From positions 1-37,920 of the forward strand of contig JAKAFI010000003.1 of NCBI GenBank assembly GCA_021818005.1: a stretch of DNA of 37,920 nucleotides. Direction: 5' to 3'. Source of the DNA: Acidobacteriota bacterium (GTDB lineage Bacteria > Acidobacteriota > Thermoanaerobaculia > Thermoanaerobaculales > Thermoanaerobaculaceae). The position numbers and the translations under genes were made by a program. This document shows, in pieces, positions 29,947 through 37,920 of this stretch. Below the pieces are notes generated by a model that saw only the letters and a list, made by a program, of their open reading frames with translations, ran no database searches and had not been told where the DNA came from. Numbering within the stretch: the first letter of the stretch is position 1; every line of letters begins with the position of its first letter.

Positions 29947-30485
29947 TGGCCGCACTGACAGCAGATGGCATGATCCGGATCGCTCTCGAGCATCCGATCT
30001 ACCATCTTCCGGTCTCCGTCCGCGCCGCGGCTCCGGCCGACGAGGGTTTCATCTTCTCCGGCTGGCTCCGCTCGCTCGCGGATCAGCCCCCGTTCCGGGA
30101 CCTGCTCGAGTCCCGCGGCCTCGATCGCAACTGGTACTCAGCCGCGCAGCACGCGCTGATCTCGCGGCTGCTCGCGCGCGCGAGCGTTCGCGTGCTCGCG
30201 GCCACCTCGCCGCAGCACCCTGATCACCTGATCGGCTTCATGGTCTTCGAGCCGGCCGAGCGCGTGGTCCACTGGATCTACGTCAAGAAGGGGGCGAAGG
30301 TCGGCCTCGGCTTTCGCTGCGCCGGCGTCGCCACGCGCCTGATGATCGCCGCCTTCGGCGAGCGCAGCGCCGAGCCGGTCACCGCCTCGATCCGAACCGC
30401 AACCGGAACAGCGCTCGCCTCGAAGTGGAGCGAGCGCTGGCCGATCACCTTTCGCAGTCACCGCCTGTGCGAGGAGCAACCATGA
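29946..30485 (+). CDS. GNAT-like acetyltransferase-fold protein
   Basis: The product has 179 residues. VSVRAAAPADEGFIFSGWLRSL at the start, HLIGFMVFEPAERVVHWIYVKKG (about 93-115) and then a Gly-rich turn (KVGLGFRCAG) before a helix follow the GNAT order; a similar protein occurs in many head modules of phages. The acetyl-CoA loop is less clear than in the protein at 5939-6403. The start shares a base with the previous stop. Confidence 0.6.
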   Translation: MAALTADGMIRIALEHPIYHLPVSVRAAAPADEGFIFSGWLRSLADQPPFRDLLESRGLDRNWYSAAQHALISRLLARASVRVLAATSPQHPDHLIGFMVFEPAERVVHWIYVKKGAKVGLGFRCAGVATRLMIAAFGERSAEPVTASIRTATGTALASKWSERWPITFRSHRLCEEQP

Positions 30486-30829
30486 TGGCCGCAACCGAGA
30501 AGATCGTTCGCGTGCAGCTCTCCGAGCAGCTCGTCGGCGTGTTCCGCGGCGAGGTCACGCCGAAGAGCATTGAGCCGGGGAAGCGTGGCTTCACCGTTGA
30601 GGAGCACGATCGCTACCTGCAGATCAGCCGCCGCGATCCGCGCCGGCCGAATGTCGAGGTCGTGGCCTGCATCGGCTACGGCCCTGGCGTCGTGATCGTG
30701 AAGGAGCGCACCTACGCCGCAACCGAGTCCACCCCGCAACGAGTGAGCACCGATGGATCCGCGAGCAGCGCTGAGCCTGCTGGCCGCCGAGCTCGCCCGG
30801 CGGGCCGCACAACGGGGAGCGACGAGTGA
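30482..30829 (+). CDS. Small protein upstream of terminase
   Basis: The product has 115 residues from the ATG at 30482, overlapping the previous stop. Residues 1-80 are ordered-looking with several strands (KIVRVQLSEQLVGVFRG, RYLQISRRDPRRPNVEVVACIGYG). The last 35 are Ser/Arg/Gly-rich and overlap the terminase start by 77 bases in another frame. Might be the true small terminase, though no HTH is seen. Confidence 0.5.
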   Translation: MMAATEKIVRVQLSEQLVGVFRGEVTPKSIEPGKRGFTVEEHDRYLQISRRDPRRPNVEVVACIGYGPGVVIVKERTYAATESTPQRVSTDGSASSAEPAGRRARPAGRTTGSDE

Positions 30830-32267
30830 ATTTCACCCCGGCCAGGCTCGCGTCCGAGCGCTCCGTGATGATCGCGGCGCTCTGCCTCGTCGTGTCGGTC
30901 TGCTCACCCACCGCCGCTGGGGCAAGACCCACTACCTCGTCACCGACGAGGCCGACGTGTGCCTCTCGCGCGAGCGCGCCCGCTGCTGTTACATCGCCCA
31001 GCAGAAGACGAACGCAAAGCGCCTCTTCCTCGAGGCGATGCTGCCTCTCGCGGAGAAGTACGGCTGGGACTACGACTGGCACGCCGTCGATCTCGTCTGG
31101 ACCTTCCGCGAGACGGGGAGCTACGTCCAGGTCTGCGGGATGGACGACCCCCGGACCATCCGCCTCCTCCGCGGGTTCAAGTGGGATCGAGCTCACATCG
31201 ACGAGGCGCAGGACTTCATCTATGGCGACCTGCAGAATCTCACGATGCGCGTGCTCGGCCCCGGCGTTGCTGAACGTCGCGGCCAGATCGTCATGGCGGG
31301 GACTCCGGGCGACGCCGAGAACTTCTTCTGGGAGGTCGTGGCAGCTCGCCGTCACCACGACTGGCTCGTCGAGCATGGCAAGTTCCTCGAGAACCCTCAC
31401 ACCAGGGGCGCTCTCCTCGAGGAGATCGAAGGGCTCATTCGCGCCAACCCCGGCGTCATCCACGAGCCATGGTTTCAGCGCGAGTATCTCGGTCGCTGGA
31501 TCGCCGACTCCCGCCTTGCAGAGGTCGAGGTTGACCTCGAGCGCAACGGGCTCCGCGAGTGGACGCGCGAAGGCGACGATCGCTTCGATCTCGGGATCGA
31601 CTGGGGATGGACCGCTGCGCCTGCCGTCGCAAGCAGCGCGGAGCGGAAGTACAGCGCGGCCTACGTGCTCGGCACCTGGAATCCGCGCCGCTATCCATGG
31701 TTCGTCTACCTCCAGGCGCGACTCCTCGAACCGATGTTCATTCACGAGCACGTCGCCTTGCTCCGCGAGATGCTCGCGCGATGGCCTGGCCTCCGCATCT
31801 TCGGTGACCCAGCCGCCGAGGCCGGGCCGCTCCACGACGACCTGCGGAACATCTTCGGGATCCCAATCGAGGACGCCGAGAAGCGGGACAAGCGCTATCA
31901 CATCGAGCGCCTCAACTCCGAGAGCTCCCAGGGGCACCTCAAGCTCTTCCATCTCGACGAGGCCGACGGAGAGCCCGCGGTCGGTCGCGTGCTTCACTCG
32001 CCGCACCCTGAGCACCATCCGCTCTTCCGGCAGTGGCGATCGCTGGTGTGGGGCAAGGGGCCCGGAGGAAAGCGCGTCGAGGGATCGCCGCGCCACCTCC
32101 ACGACGGAGCGCTCTACGCTCGCCGCGGAGCCTATCTCTACGCCTATCGCGAGCCTCAGCCTCCCGAGACGCCCGAGCAGCGCGACGCGAAGATCAGCGC
32201 CCACATGCGAGAGACGCGGCTCCTTCACATGCGGAAGAACCAACGCCGCGCGCACCACGGGAGGTGA
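30753..32267 (+). CDS. terL: Terminase large subunit
   Basis: The product has 504 residues. ATPase part: HRRWGKT (53-59) is the Walker A variant common in phage terminases, RAHIDEA with Asp150-Glu151 is Walker B, and MAGTP (181-185) is the coupling motif. Nuclease part: LGIDWGW with Asp283, IFGDP with Asp352 and HDGALYA with Asp451 supply the RNase H-like metal site. It packs DNA into the procapsid and cuts it. The long overlap with the upstream gene leaves the exact start open, but EFHPGQARV (26-34) is already a conserved part. Confidence 0.93.
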   Translation: MDPRAALSLLAAELARRAAQRGATSEFHPGQARVRALRDDRGALPRRVGLLTHRRWGKTHYLVTDEADVCLSRERARCCYIAQQKTNAKRLFLEAMLPLAEKYGWDYDWHAVDLVWTFRETGSYVQVCGMDDPRTIRLLRGFKWDRAHIDEAQDFIYGDLQNLTMRVLGPGVAERRGQIVMAGTPGDAENFFWEVVAARRHHDWLVEHGKFLENPHTRGALLEEIEGLIRANPGVIHEPWFQREYLGRWIADSRLAEVEVDLERNGLREWTREGDDRFDLGIDWGWTAAPAVASSAERKYSAAYVLGTWNPRRYPWFVYLQARLLEPMFIHEHVALLREMLARWPGLRIFGDPAAEAGPLHDDLRNIFGIPIEDAEKRDKRYHIERLNSESSQGHLKLFHLDEADGEPAVGRVLHSPHPEHHPLFRQWRSLVWGKGPGGKRVEGSPRHLHDGALYARRGAYLYAYREPQPPETPEQRDAKISAHMRETRLLHMRKNQRRAHHGR

Positions 32268-32270
32268 CGC

Positions 32271-34154
32271 GTGAGCGACTGGTCTTCCTTCTGGTGGGGC
32301 TGCATGCACGCCGACGACGCCGGGCGAAAGCTCTGGGCGACGTTCGAGACGATCCGCAGTCAGCACCTTGCCAGACTCGAGCGGCTCAAGCGCCTGACCG
32401 ACGCCTACCGGAATGTGGAGCCGGTCAACGGCTTCGACCCGTTCCTCTGGAAGCTCCGCGGCATCTTCGGCGCGCCGGTGACCTTCAACGTGGTTCGATC
32501 CGCGATCAACACCGCCGTCGCGCGCCTCTCGCTCCGCGACCCCATGGCGATGTGGGGGACGAGCGCGGGCGATCAGAAGCAGAAGCAGATCGCGCAGGCG
32601 CGGACGAAGCTCGCGGCCGGCGTGATCCAGCGCGAGCGCGCGTTCTCGCGCTCGTTCATCAAGGCCCTCAAGGACTGCGCGATCGGAGACTTCGGTTGCG
32701 TGCGCCCGAAGGCCGACGGCGAGCAAATCCGGGTCAAGCGCGTCCACCCCTCGCGCATCTTCTGGGACGAGACCGCAGCCCTCGACGACGATCCACCCTC
32801 GCTCTATGAGCTCTCCTGGCCGACGCCGGAGGAGCTCGCCGCGATGTTCACGCGCCGAGCCGACGACATCATGCGCGAGGCCAAGCGGCTCTCGGTCGCC
32901 GGTATCGACGGGGTGGCGGCGCGGCAGGTCGTGGAGTGCGTCGAGGCTTTCCACCCCGCGCGCGGAAACGCCCCCGGGCGGCGAGCCATCGCGATCGAAG
33001 GCGTGGGCGTTCTCGTCCAGGACTGGGACGGACCCTGGCCGCACAAGTTCGTGCGCTGGGATGGCGGGGACGTGCTCGGGTTCTCCTCGGTCTCCGCCGG
33101 GGACGAGCTGCTCCCGCTCCAGGAGGAGCTCGACTTCATCCTCGAGAGGATCGCCGAGAACGCCGAGGCGCACAGCGGCGCGAAGATCTGGAAGCCGAAG
33201 GGCTGCGAGGTCAACACGGACGATCTCGCCCGCAACGACCCGAACGCTGTCCACGAGTACGTTGGGGACAGGCCGCCAACGCTCCAGCTCTGGGACATCA
33301 TGTCCCCGCAGTATTTCCAGTGGGCCGAGACGGTCTACCGCCGCGCGTTCGAGATCGTGGGCGTCAGCGAGTTCTCCGCTACCTCGAAGATGCCGGGCCC
33401 GCGGATGGAGTCGGGCGAGGCCATCCGCGCCTACCAGGAGCCTGAGAGCGTCCGCTTCGCGCCGCTCGAGCGCGCCTACACCGAGCTCGTGGTCGACGTG
33501 AGCGAGGAGATCACTCGCGAGGCCCGCCGGCTCGCGCGGACCCACAAGGGGTGGGCGGTGAGCTACCTCGAGCGCGACCGCACGTTGACGCAGGTCAAGT
33601 GGTCCGACGCCGAGGGCAGCGACAACGGTTTCACCGTTTTCCCGCAGGCCCAGAGCGGCCTCCCGATGCAGCCGGCGGCGCGGCTCTCCAAGCTCCACGA
33701 GCTCGCCCGCGATCAGGTCGTGGACCGCGCGACCTTCATCGCCTACGCCGGCCCGCTCATGGGCGCCGACATGGAGGATTGGTGGCAGCTCGCGAACGCC
33801 CCCGTGGCCGCGATCCGGAAGCTGCTCGACTCCATGCTCGCAGCCGGTGACTACCTCGAGGAGTGCCGGCCGTTCGAGGCGATGCCGGGGCTCGAGCTCG
33901 GCGTCCAGATCGCCATGGCCTACCTCGCGCGAGGCGTCGCCGAGGGCCGCCCGAAGGCCGAGGCCGATCTCCTGGTCACATGGATCACCGACGCAGCCGC
34001 GCTGATCAAGGCTCGCACGATGCCGGCGCCGCAGGCCGGGGCTCCCGTGGTCCCGTCCGCGCCGACGCAGGTCGCCGCTCCACCGCCGTCCCTGGGCCCG
34101 GGGGTTGCCGGGCCGCCGACGATGCCGGGCCCAGGCCCGATGCCGAACGCGTGA
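32271..34154 (+). CDS. Portal protein
   Basis: The product has 627 residues with a GTG start and GGGAGGTGA as ribosome site. It follows the large terminase and precedes scaffold and capsid, the standard portal place. A stretch near 200-280 (helix DELLPLQEELDFILERIAENAEAHSGAKIW) is like the portal stem/wing helices, and the C-terminus is Pro/Ala-rich. No stem motif is strictly diagnostic, but length and place fit podovirus portals (500-700). Confidence 0.85.
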   Translation: MSDWSSFWWGCMHADDAGRKLWATFETIRSQHLARLERLKRLTDAYRNVEPVNGFDPFLWKLRGIFGAPVTFNVVRSAINTAVARLSLRDPMAMWGTSAGDQKQKQIAQARTKLAAGVIQRERAFSRSFIKALKDCAIGDFGCVRPKADGEQIRVKRVHPSRIFWDETAALDDDPPSLYELSWPTPEELAAMFTRRADDIMREAKRLSVAGIDGVAARQVVECVEAFHPARGNAPGRRAIAIEGVGVLVQDWDGPWPHKFVRWDGGDVLGFSSVSAGDELLPLQEELDFILERIAENAEAHSGAKIWKPKGCEVNTDDLARNDPNAVHEYVGDRPPTLQLWDIMSPQYFQWAETVYRRAFEIVGVSEFSATSKMPGPRMESGEAIRAYQEPESVRFAPLERAYTELVVDVSEEITREARRLARTHKGWAVSYLERDRTLTQVKWSDAEGSDNGFTVFPQAQSGLPMQPAARLSKLHELARDQVVDRATFIAYAGPLMGADMEDWWQLANAPVAAIRKLLDSMLAAGDYLEECRPFEAMPGLELGVQIAMAYLARGVAEGRPKAEADLLVTWITDAAALIKARTMPAPQAGAPVVPSAPTQVAAPPPSLGPGVAGPPTMPGPGPMPNA

Positions 34155-34158
34155 GGCT

Positions 34159-35178
34159 ATGAGCAACTCTCCGAACGCCGCGACGATCCTCCCACCCGCG
34201 CCCGCCGCGCCCCCGGCGCCGAAGTCCGACCTCCAGGCCGCCGTGGCGGCCATGCAGGCCTCGATGGCCGCCGGAGCAGCCGCGGAGGCCGCCGGGGACG
34301 GCAAGGCCGCATTGCCCGGTGAGCCGCCCCCAGCCAAGCCGCCCGCTCCCGCGGTGCCGCCAGCCGATCCGAGCCGACCGCCCGCGCCGACCGAGGGCGC
34401 AGACGACCGCTACACGCGGCTCTACGCCTCGTTCTCGGAGACCGAGCGGCAGCTCCAGGAGCTCCGCAGGGTCAACGCCGAGCTCCAGGGCCGGGCCCTC
34501 GACTCGACCGCCCTCGAGGCCCTCCCGGTCGCCGAGCGGCTCAAGCGCGTGGGTCTGACCACCGAGCAGGTCTTCGACGCCTGGACCGCCGACCTCGCCA
34601 CCGCGCCCGCGAGCCAGCAGCCCGCCGGGCAGCCCGCCGCGCCCGATCCCGTGCTCCAGCGCCTCGAGGCGCTCCAGGCCGAGATCGCGAGCCTCAAGGA
34701 AGGAAGCGCCGAGGCGGCCAAGCGGCAGGAGCGCGCGCAGCTCGAGGCCACCGCGACCTCGGTGATCCTCGCCGAGGCGAAGAAGGCCGAGACGGTGTAC
34801 CCCTACTTCAATCGGCTGCAGCAAGCCGATTACCGCGACGAGCACGGACGGACCCCGGCGCAGCTCGCGATCGTCGTCGGCGAGCAGATGATGCACATGA
34901 CCGGCGGCGTGCGCCCGACCTTCGAGCAGGTGCTCGGAGCCGTCGAGGATCACTACCGCCAGCGCGCCCAGCTGTGGGCGCCGCAGAGCACTACCCCGCC
35001 GGGCACACCGGCGGCACCGCAGACGCAACAGACGCAGACGCAACCGGCCGCACCGGCCGCGAGCCCCGGGGGGGACACTCCCGAGCCTCGCGATCTCACG
35101 CCCGACGAGGCGAAGAAAGAAGCAGTGCGGATCCTCCGGCAGAGGCTGGAGGCCCGCGAACGAGGCGCAGGCCAGTAG
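34159..35178 (+). CDS. Scaffolding protein
   Basis: The product has 339 residues from the ATG at 34159, 4 bases after the portal stop. It is Pro/Ala-rich at the start, then has a long charged coiled-coil type part (SFSETERQLQELRRVNAELQG; LQRLEALQAEIASLKEG), then a Pro/Gln-rich stretch, and ends with a basic helix (AKKEAVRILRQRLEARER), the part that in scaffold proteins binds the capsid shell. Placed just before the capsid gene as in T7 gp9. Confidence 0.8.
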   Translation: MSNSPNAATILPPAPAAPPAPKSDLQAAVAAMQASMAAGAAAEAAGDGKAALPGEPPPAKPPAPAVPPADPSRPPAPTEGADDRYTRLYASFSETERQLQELRRVNAELQGRALDSTALEALPVAERLKRVGLTTEQVFDAWTADLATAPASQQPAGQPAAPDPVLQRLEALQAEIASLKEGSAEAAKRQERAQLEATATSVILAEAKKAETVYPYFNRLQQADYRDEHGRTPAQLAIVVGEQMMHMTGGVRPTFEQVLGAVEDHYRQRAQLWAPQSTTPPGTPAAPQTQQTQTQPAAPAASPGGDTPEPRDLTPDEAKKEAVRILRQRLEARERGAGQ

Positions 35179-35184
35179 CTCTAC

Positions 35185-35251
35185 GAGCAACCTCCGCTAG
35201 GCGCGACACAGCAGGGCCAGCACCTCCAGACCGTTCAAACGGAGGTTGCTC
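35185..35251 (+). promoter_or_regulatory. Stem-loop able to hide the capsid gene ribosome site
   Basis: GAGCAACCTCCG (35185-35196) is the exact reverse complement of CGGAGGTTGCTC (35240-35251), a 12-bp perfect stem around a 43-base loop. The right arm carries the GGAGG ribosome site (35241-35245), which lies 8 bases before the capsid ATG at 35254. The loop also contains CACCTCC (35221-35227), a second sequence that can pair to GGAGG. The capsid mRNA could thus switch between closed and open forms, or the stem may stabilise the mRNA 5' end. Confidence 0.7.
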
Positions 35252-35253
35252 AC

Positions 35254-36468
35254 ATGTCCGCCATCACCGCCGCCGATATCGCGGCCGCACTCAAGCCGAT
35301 GTACGGCAGCCAGGGGCAGAAGTCCCTGGTGTTCGACAAGAAGGCCCGCCCGTTCCTCTCGATGCTCAAGACCGTCGAGGAGTTCGAGGGGCAGTACTAC
35401 CCGCTGCCGGTGCTGTACGAGGACACCCTCGGCGGCTCGAACACCTTCACGACCGCGCAGACGAACGTGGGCGCGCCCGGGATGGAGGTGTTCCAGGTCG
35501 ACCCGACCTCGAACTACTACCGGATCGTCCAGATCTCGACGCAGGCGCTTCGGCGCGCGAAGAGCTCGCTCGGCAGCTTCATCACGCAGACGAAGCTCAA
35601 GTACGACTCGGCGCTCAACGGTCTCGCGAACGACATCGAGACCTCGCTCTTCCGGAGCTCCGACGGGCACCTCGCCACGATCAGCGGCGCGCCGGCCGCG
35701 GGCGTGGTCACGCTCTCGAACGCGGGCGACGCGAAGCTCTTCGCGATCGGCGAGAAGCTCGTGTGCGCCAACTCGATCACCGCCGCGCTCCACACCGGAG
35801 AGGTCGGGACCGTCACCGCCACCGACCCGGTCGCCGGCACGATCACGGTCAGCGGCACGATCACCAACTGGGGCGACACCGACGTGATCTTCCGCCAGGG
35901 CGATTACGTCAGCGCCTCCGACACGCTGCACCTCCACGGGCTCGCCGACTGGATCCCGACCTCGCTCGAGAGCGGGACCTTTATGGGCGTCACCCGCACC
36001 GGGAAGCGCGAGAAGCTCGCCGGGATGTACTTCTCGGACGGCTCGCTCACGGACATCGAGTACTCGATGTTCACGGCGCTCTGCCAGATGGGCGACAGGT
36101 CGGCCGCCCCGGTCGACAAGATCCTGACCGACTACACGCTGTGGGGCCTGCTCGCGAAGGAGCTCGGGATCGAGGTCACGCGCGACCCGCGCGACGGCGA
36201 CGCCGGCATGACCCGGATCGGCATCGCGCACCCGAACGGCGTCGCGGAGGTCGTGCCCTGCACCAAGTGCCAGCCCAACACGGCGTGGCCGCTCACCAGC
36301 GAGGACTGGGTCCTCGTGTCGCTCGGCCCCGCCGCCGGCATCTTCGACGACGACGGCCAGCTCGCGCAGCGGATCAGCAACGCGGACGGGATCGAGACCC
36401 GCGCCGTCGGGTTCCCCGAGCTCGGCTGCTCGGCCCCGGTGCGCTCGGGCCGGATCGCGTTCAGCTAG
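35254..36468 (+). CDS. Major capsid protein (HK97-like)
   Basis: The product has 404 residues, with GGAGG 8 bases before ATG. It follows the scaffold and is of the usual length for HK97-fold capsid proteins. A helix-rich start (MSAITAADIAAALKPMYG), then the E-loop-like part (FTTAQTNVGAPGMEVFQV) and a long spine-like helix (RRAKSSLGSFITQTKLKYDSALNGLANDIETSLF, about 94-127) are visible, with an inserted beta domain near 140-210. Six Cys are present, two as CTKC. Confidence 0.83.
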   Translation: MSAITAADIAAALKPMYGSQGQKSLVFDKKARPFLSMLKTVEEFEGQYYPLPVLYEDTLGGSNTFTTAQTNVGAPGMEVFQVDPTSNYYRIVQISTQALRRAKSSLGSFITQTKLKYDSALNGLANDIETSLFRSSDGHLATISGAPAAGVVTLSNAGDAKLFAIGEKLVCANSITAALHTGEVGTVTATDPVAGTITVSGTITNWGDTDVIFRQGDYVSASDTLHLHGLADWIPTSLESGTFMGVTRTGKREKLAGMYFSDGSLTDIEYSMFTALCQMGDRSAAPVDKILTDYTLWGLLAKELGIEVTRDPRDGDAGMTRIGIAHPNGVAEVVPCTKCQPNTAWPLTSEDWVLVSLGPAAGIFDDDGQLAQRISNADGIETRAVGFPELGCSAPVRSGRIAFS

Positions 36469-36482
36469 GAAGTAGAAGCACC

Positions 36483-36515
36483 GGCCTCGGGGGGCTGTTG
36501 CAGTCGCCCGAGGCC
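36483..36515 (+). terminator. Hairpin after capsid gene, partial terminator or processing site
   Basis: GGCCTCGGG (36483-36491) pairs with CCCGAGGCC (36507-36515), 9 bp with a 15-base loop, 14 bases after the capsid stop. No T-run follows, so read-through to the next genes is likely. It may reduce downstream expression relative to capsid, as at T7 T-phi after gene 10. Confidence 0.6.
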
Positions 36516-36555
36516 ACCAGACGCGGCTTGAGGCCGCACGACAAGGAGACGGATC

Positions 36556-37002
36556 ATGCCGCAGGGCACCCCGAAGAAGATCAGCAAGCAGGTTACCACC
36601 AAGCTCGCCAACGGCATGTTCGGCGGGAACTTCAAGATCGTTCAGTGGGAGGAGGAGGTCACCATCGCCGCCGCCGCGTACACCGACAGCTCGGCCAACT
36701 TCCCGGCCTACTGCCTCCCGCTCTCCTGCACCGCCCGGGTCAAGACGGCGATCGCGGGTGGCTCGACGGCGACCGTGTTCAACGTCGGGATCAGCGGCAA
36801 CACGAACAAGTTCACCCCGACCACCACCGTCGGCGTCGCCGCGGGGAGCACCGGCGGCGGGCTGGCCGCGGACCACACCCTCGTCGGCTCGAGCGCGATC
36901 GCGGTGCGCCTGACCCCAGATCAGACCCCGGCGACGGGCAAGGTGATCCTGCACGGGGTCTACATGCTCGCCGTCGCCCCCACCTCTTCCGTCAAGAAGT
37001 AG
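36556..37002 (+). CDS. Small head protein, possible decoration protein
   Basis: The product has 148 residues. The ATG follows AAGGAGACGG, a good ribosome site. The sequence is beta-rich with many Thr/Ala/Gly (TVFNVGISGNTNKFTPTTTVGV) and has no charged coiled-coil. A virion decoration or head-completion protein fits the position after capsid. Not proven. Confidence 0.55.
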   Translation: MPQGTPKKISKQVTTKLANGMFGGNFKIVQWEEEVTIAAAAYTDSSANFPAYCLPLSCTARVKTAIAGGSTATVFNVGISGNTNKFTPTTTVGVAAGSTGGGLAADHTLVGSSAIAVRLTPDQTPATGKVILHGVYMLAVAPTSSVKK

Positions 37003-37011
37003 GAGGCGACC

Positions 37012-37233
37012 GTGGACGCGAAGACCCCGACCGGCGACGACTTCGCCGCGAGCATCGCGAAGAAGGCGCTTCAGAAGCCCGACGAGAACCCCGACGAGAC
37101 CGCGGCCGCGCTCGGGCGCGAGCTCCTTGGCGTGCTCGACAAGAAGGATCCGGCCGCGCTCGGGCGGCTCTTCGCGTCGCAGGTCAAGATCGCCGTGGCC
37201 GAGGCCATGAAGGGGTCGCGCGGTGGCCGCTAG
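37012..37233 (+). CDS. Small acidic helical protein before adaptor
   Basis: The product has 73 residues with a GTG start 9 bases after the previous stop and GGAGGCGAC upstream. It is helical and charged (KKALQKPDENPDETAAALGRELLGVL), ending GSRGGR. Its end overlaps the adaptor start by 11 bases. The same end is seen at window positions 1-22. Confidence 0.6.
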   Translation: MDAKTPTGDDFAASIAKKALQKPDENPDETAAALGRELLGVLDKKDPAALGRLFASQVKIAVAEAMKGSRGGR

Positions 37234-37897
37234 CGTCAGCGGAACCACGCTGATCGGTCGCATCCGCGACCTCGGCGGCTATCGCGATCCGTTCATCACG
37301 GACACGATGCTGCTCGGCTGGGTCAACGACTCCCTCGCGCAGCTCTGGGAGATCGTGATCAAGCACGATCCTGGCCGGGTGCTCTCCGCGGCGAACGTCT
37401 CGGTGGTCTCCGGGACCGCCGCCTACAACCTCGCCTCCGACTTCTATCGCATCAAGGGTGTCGCCGTCGCCGACGACGCCTCGCCGGACGGATGGACGAC
37501 GCTCGAGCGCTACATGTGGCCCGAGCGCCACGGCGGGGCCTTCGGGGCCGACAAGCTATCGGCGCGCTGGGACGTGCAGCAGGGTCAGCTCTGGATCTGG
37601 CCCAAACCGGAGTGGTCTGCCTCGGTGCGCGTGGAGTACTTCCCGACGGCGCCGCAGCTCGCGACCGCGGCGGGGACCTTCGACTCGATCAACTACTGGA
37701 CCGAGTGGGTGGTCTTCGACGTGCTCGTGAAGTGTGCTCTCAAGGCCGAGGACGACGCGAAGGGCTGGGCGATCGAGCGCGATCGGCGGGAAGCGCTGAT
37801 CCGCGGCTCCACGCCGCAGGTCAACGGCGGCGGCCCCAAGACGATGGTCTCGATCTACGACCGGAGCGGAAGCCGGCGTCGGAGGCTGCGCTGGTGA
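37223..37897 (+). CDS. Head-tail adaptor / tail tubular-like protein, copy 2
   Basis: The product has 224 residues, about 91% identical to the protein at 12-686, with the same GTG start and basic C-terminus (RRRRLRW). Differences include T28 for A, H48 for Y and the six-residue block 104-109 (GAFGAD against YSANSE), likely a surface loop. Many base changes are third-position, so both versions look like functional genes under selection. Confidence 0.6.
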   Translation: MAASVSGTTLIGRIRDLGGYRDPFITDTMLLGWVNDSLAQLWEIVIKHDPGRVLSAANVSVVSGTAAYNLASDFYRIKGVAVADDASPDGWTTLERYMWPERHGGAFGADKLSARWDVQQGQLWIWPKPEWSASVRVEYFPTAPQLATAAGTFDSINYWTEWVVFDVLVKCALKAEDDAKGWAIERDRREALIRGSTPQVNGGGPKTMVSIYDRSGSRRRRLRW

Positions 37898-37920
37898 GGC
37901 CGCCGATCTCCAGTCGCGAT
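37894..37920 (+). CDS. 5' end of Cys-repeat gene, second copy (cut by window end)
   Basis: GTG at 37894 overlaps the adaptor stop, and the 27 bases visible are identical to the first 27 of the gene at 683-1834, giving MRPPISSRD. The rest lies beyond the window or, on the wrap-around reading, is the gene at 683. Confidence 0.85.

Larger units (their letters stand above)
37212..37920. repeat. Right copy of divergent terminal repeat
   Basis: Counterpart of 1-709 (see there). The identity of gene context on both sides of the copies argues for wrap-around of one circular or permuted genome; the mismatches argue that the two ends derive from different strain variants. Confidence 0.95.

Noticed and set aside
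30624-34337. 1237-codon open frame on the minus strand
   Set aside because: Shadow of terminase and portal in GC-rich DNA; low-complexity composition and no recognisable domain.
35197-37263. 688-codon minus-strand frame opposite the capsid genes
   Set aside because: Shadow of capsid and small head genes; Arg/Gly/Val-rich translation without motifs.
1-37920. Search for integrase, phage RNA or DNA polymerase and tRNA genes
   Set aside because: No motif or fold of these was recognised on either strand; a weakly conserved one could have been missed.

Overview
The window is the genome, or nearly the whole genome, of a short-tailed (podovirus-like) double-stranded DNA phage. Coding density is very high, GC content is high, and neighbouring genes are mostly joined by 4-base ATGA or GTGA overlaps. 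The first 709 bases recur, with about 9% mismatches, as the last 709 bases. Both copies carry the same flanking genes, so the simplest reading is a circular or circularly permuted genome of about 37.2 kb whose contig ends come from two strain variants. No integrase, RNA polymerase, DNA polymerase or tRNA was found. The host cannot be named. A lipobox spanin-like protein, a second lipoprotein and the two peptidoglycan hydrolases suggest a high-GC Gram-negative bacterium.

Layout. (1) 1-12,411 (+) is the tail and ejection module: an adaptor-like protein, a virion protein with a long CXXX cysteine-repeat domain, a radical SAM/SPASM maturase, a large tail-nozzle-like protein, a GNAT acetyltransferase, three ejection-type proteins, a small beta-rich protein and a tail fibre with a LamG-like domain. 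(2) 12,448-14,314 (+) is the lysis cassette. (3) 20,483 down to 14,298 (-) is a long operon of small accessory genes with a DnaQ-like exonuclease and a recombination-type protein, ending in an amidase. (4) 20,483-20,561 is a divergent promoter pair next to a ribbon-helix-helix regulator. (5) 26,791 down to 20,746 (-) is the early replication operon: HTH/RHH regulators, a replication initiator with iteron-like repeats inside it, a DnaC-like loader, a solo DNA methyltransferase and a PD-(D/E)XK nuclease. A low-GC 0.9-kb insert between perfect 129-bp direct repeats interrupts it. (6) 26,941-37,233 (+) holds a Cys-rich lipoprotein, a promoter region and the packaging/head module: a glycosyltransferase-like protein, a GroES-like protein, a second GNAT-like protein, terminase, portal, scaffold and capsid.

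The most interesting system is the pair at 683-2919. A protein with an N-terminal appendage-type beta domain continues into about 245 residues with a Cys at nearly every fourth position (about 60 Cys). Its stop codon overlaps the start of a radical SAM/SPASM enzyme, whose stop overlaps the start of the nozzle-like gene. The pair sits between the adaptor and nozzle genes of an otherwise T7-like tail order. I infer that the phage encodes its own peptide-maturation enzyme to cross-link or otherwise modify a Cys-repeat tail appendage, a RiPP-style modification of a virion part. Two GNATs, a glycosyltransferase-like protein and a GroES-like protein among the structural genes fit a phage that invests in modifying and folding its particle, but the substrates are not shown by sequence.
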